Source: Aequorivita viscosa
Lineage (GTDB): Bacteria; Bacteroidota; Bacteroidia; Flavobacteriales; Flavobacteriaceae
Direction of reading: 5' to 3'
Assembly (NCBI RefSeq): GCF_900106795.1
Contig: NZ_FNNS01000001.1
Coordinates: forward strand, 1 to 64,000
DNA length: 64,000 nt
Shown here: positions 62,129 to 64,000 of the stretch, piece by piece
Layout of the letters: the number at the start of each line of letters is the position of its first letter
How positions within the stretch are numbered: the first letter of the stretch is position 1
Notes under the pieces: generated by a model
What the model saw: the letters and a program-made list of their open reading frames with translations, nothing else
Databases searched by the model: none
Told to the model about the DNA's origin: nothing
Translations under genes and position numbers: made by a program

Positions 62129-63196
62129 TTAAAGTGTTTCTAGGTGATGTTCCAAGAATGGTTTTAATTTTGAAAGAATCATTTCTGGAGTCAATTCCTT
62201 GTAAAGTGCATTAGGGTCTGCTTCAATTTTTCTTCGTTCTTCAAGTGTAAAGCTATCAAAAAGTGCTGGTTTCTCTTCTAATAAATGAATGGAATCGTGT
62301 AAGTCTGAATCCTCAAAACTGCTCCAATGCTCTTTGTTGACGTATGGGGAATAAATTGTAAATGTCGGTTTATTCAAAGCCTTGGTAATATGGACACTCC
62401 CGCCTTCGTTGGAAACCAAAAGGTCGCATTTGTTCATTAGAGTTATAAAGCCTCGGATGGAGTCTTCGTATATATCAGGGTTAATTTGTTCTTTATTTTT
62501 GCACATTTGGTACAATTTCAATGCTTCTTCCTTTTGATAGGGCGCATAATTGAAAAGAATGGTTCCCTTATAATTTTCAGTAATGTAATCTATAATCTCC
62601 ACCATATATTCGTGGGGCATAGATTTTTGTGGCGTGCTTCCAAAAACCCCCAACATTATTACTGGTTTTTGAAGCGAATCGATTCTGTTGTAATTATGTT
62701 CTTCTTTTGTCAGGAAGATTTTAGGCTCATAATCGGGATTATTTAAATCGAAAACAGAGCTTATCATATTAATACGATCTTCGATTGCTTTTCCGCAAGT
62801 TTTAGAGCGTTTCTCTAGTAAACTGATTGGGTGTGTGTAAAAATTAATTTTGAGCTCTTTATGCGCTCGCTTCAAGCCGATTCTGTATTTAGCGTTTGAA
62901 AATAAACAGATTGCTCTACTTTGGAACTTGGAATATGGATCAAAAATAATGTCGTATTTTTCCTTTCTTATTTTTGAAATGGTCTTTAAAAGGTTACCGA
63001 TTTTTTTTAGTTCTTTTTCCTTAACTGAAATAACGCGGTCAATATTCGGATTGTTTTCTAAAACTCCGGTGGTGTAATCGTAAACAAAATAAGTCACTTC
63101 ACTATCTGGGAAGATTTTCTTAATATTGTTTGCAATGATCGAACTGATCAAAACATCACCAATTCTTTTATTTTGTATAACGAGTATTTTCTCCAT
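62129..63196 (-). CDS. Glycosyltransferase family 9 (heptosyltransferase-like)
   Basis: A 355-residue GT-B enzyme of the GT9 family (ADP-heptose:LPS heptosyltransferase type). It begins KILVIQNKRIGDVLISSIIA, the family's N-terminal signature, and has SNEGGSVHITKALNKPTFTI in the C-terminal donor site. Heptosyltransferases build the inner LPS core; the sugar here may be different. ATG at 63196 removes a non-family N-terminus. The downstream methyltransferase begins 5 bp after its stop. The divergent InaA-like kinase gene starts 49 bp away. Confidence 0.88.
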   Translation of the reverse strand: MEKILVIQNKRIGDVLISSIIANNIKKIFPDSEVTYFVYDYTTGVLENNPNIDRVISVKEKELKKIGNLLKTISKIRKEKYDIIFDPYSKFQSRAICLFSNAKYRIGLKRAHKELKINFYTHPISLLEKRSKTCGKAIEDRINMISSVFDLNNPDYEPKIFLTKEEHNYNRIDSLQKPVIMLGVFGSTPQKSMPHEYMVEIIDYITENYKGTILFNYAPYQKEEALKLYQMCKNKEQINPDIYEDSIRGFITLMNKCDLLVSNEGGSVHITKALNKPTFTIYSPYVNKEHWSSFEDSDLHDSIHLLEEKPALFDSFTLEERRKIEADPNALYKELTPEMILSKLKPFLEHHLETL

Positions 63197-63244
63197 AAAG
63201 ATTACCTTCGCAAAATAATCCTTTTGACGATATAAATACAAAAA

Positions 63245-64000
63245 ATGCGCGATAATTTTGTTGTTCATCCACATTATTCACAATTAGAGAACGAGTTGCA
63301 AAAAACACTGCAAAATTTCTCTAAAAACGATGAGTATGTAACTCAAGGCCAACGAAATGTGATAAAGAAAGTCGCCATTGATGGTGTAACCTTCAATATC
63401 AAAAAGTTCAAGACTCCAAACGCTTTGCAGTCGGTAGTATATCGTTTTCTTAGAAAGAGCAAGGCAATGCGATCGTTTGAATATGCTAAAAGACTAATTG
63501 AGTCTGGAATAAACACTCCGTTTCCAGTAGCCTATTCGGAAAGTTTTTCAGCTGGGCTTACAGACAGTTACTATATAAGTCAGCATTTAGAGTACGATTT
63601 TGATTTCCGTGAACTTATCCATAATCCGAAGTTTGAAAATAGGGATGAAATTCTAAGACAGTTTACACGATTTACTTTTAAACTTCACGAAAACAATGTC
63701 AATTTTCTAGATCATTCTCCAGGAAATACGCTGATAGTAGTCAATAAAAACGACAATCCTCAATACGAATTTTATCTAATCGACCTTAATCGTATGCGTT
63801 TCGAGCCGATGGATTTTGATAAGCGTATGGACAACTTTAGACGATTGTGGCTTTCAAAAAAGATGATACAGATAATGTCAAAGGAGTATGCCGAACTTTA
63901 TGGCAAGCCCTATGAAGAAGTTCACGCTTTAATGTCTAAATATAGCAGACAGTTTCAGAAGAAAATAAATAGTAAGAAGTTGCGGAGGCGGAGGAAATAG
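63245..64000 (+). CDS. InaA/Kdo-kinase-like lipopolysaccharide kinase
   Basis: A 251-residue protein of the LPS-core/Kdo kinase group (RIO/protein-kinase-like fold). The ATP-binding lysine is probably in FNIKKF, the catalytic segment is FLDHSPGNTLI, and the metal-binding IDLNRM resembles the DFG-equivalent D of Kdo kinases. The gene ends exactly at the window edge with TAG, so it is complete. It may phosphorylate a core sugar. It is divergent from the GT9 gene with a short shared upstream region. Context supports a role in LPS core maturation. Confidence 0.85.
   Translation: MRDNFVVHPHYSQLENELQKTLQNFSKNDEYVTQGQRNVIKKVAIDGVTFNIKKFKTPNALQSVVYRFLRKSKAMRSFEYAKRLIESGINTPFPVAYSESFSAGLTDSYYISQHLEYDFDFRELIHNPKFENRDEILRQFTRFTFKLHENNVNFLDHSPGNTLIVVNKNDNPQYEFYLIDLNRMRFEPMDFDKRMDNFRRLWLSKKMIQIMSKEYAELYGKPYEEVHALMSKYSRQFQKKINSKKLRRRRK

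Overview
The window is a bacterial chromosome segment, almost certainly from the Bacteroidota and most likely the family Flavobacteriaceae (an Aequorivita-like genus would fit, but that is inference). The grounds are low G+C, TAnnTTTG-type -7 promoter boxes instead of sigma-70 boxes, a type IX secretion C-terminal sorting domain, and families typical of this phylum (DUF6520, DUF5683, DUF5686, LuxR/TPR two-component pairs). dnaA (about 33 kb) and parAB (about 42 kb) lie close together, so the segment is probably near the replication origin, although I saw no clear DnaA-box cluster or parS. There are no rRNA or tRNA genes and no complete insertion sequence or prophage.

Layout. 0-12.3 kb is an accessory, repeat-rich region: a small exported cysteine-containing peptide beside a MauE/DoxX membrane protein; a DUF559 (Vsr-like) nuclease gene sitting between two arrays of palindromic repeats; a TPR histidine kinase and response regulator pair; a tiny lipoprotein gene; a 1.6-kb repeat array with a perfect 190-bp tandem duplication; a LytTR regulator; two small unknown genes; and two further triplicated repeats. 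12.3-24.9 kb holds membrane proteins (TRIC, RDD, SpoIIM-like), YbaB, a prolyl oligopeptidase, and a PLP-synthase / MFS / alpha-oxoamine-synthase trio that is a candidate sulfonolipid (capnine-type) locus, followed by small genes and a DUF3095 cyclase-like protein. 24.9-46.9 kb is core housekeeping: HtrA protease, dapF, mltG, an RsmI-like methyltransferase, a T9SS-exported sugar dehydrogenase, LMW-PTP, dnaA, ribD-eamA-yigZ, a frameshifted acetyltransferase, prmC, RidA, an SDR, and parA-parB-DUF5683-dapB-lepB. 46.9-55.2 kb holds DUF5686, YejK-like, ctaA, cca and tsaC-like genes. 55.4-64 kb is a lipopolysaccharide/surface-glycan cluster of one GT4, four GT2, one GT9, a polysaccharide deacetylase, a methyltransferase and an InaA-type kinase, interrupted by a yefM-yoeB toxin-antitoxin pair.

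How the genes work together. dapB and dapF serve diaminopimelate synthesis, and MltG and the lysozyme-like protein act on the resulting peptidoglycan. LepB processes the many signal-peptide proteins seen here. ParA and ParB segregate the origin region that DnaA fires. The terminal cluster builds and decorates the lipid-A core or a surface glycan. Translation starts other than ATG (GTG/TTG) are unusually common in the housekeeping block and were assigned from family alignment and gene overlap. The most interesting item is the DUF559 nuclease embedded in a field of hairpin repeats, which resembles in layout the REP/RAYT pairing of transposase and palindromes.
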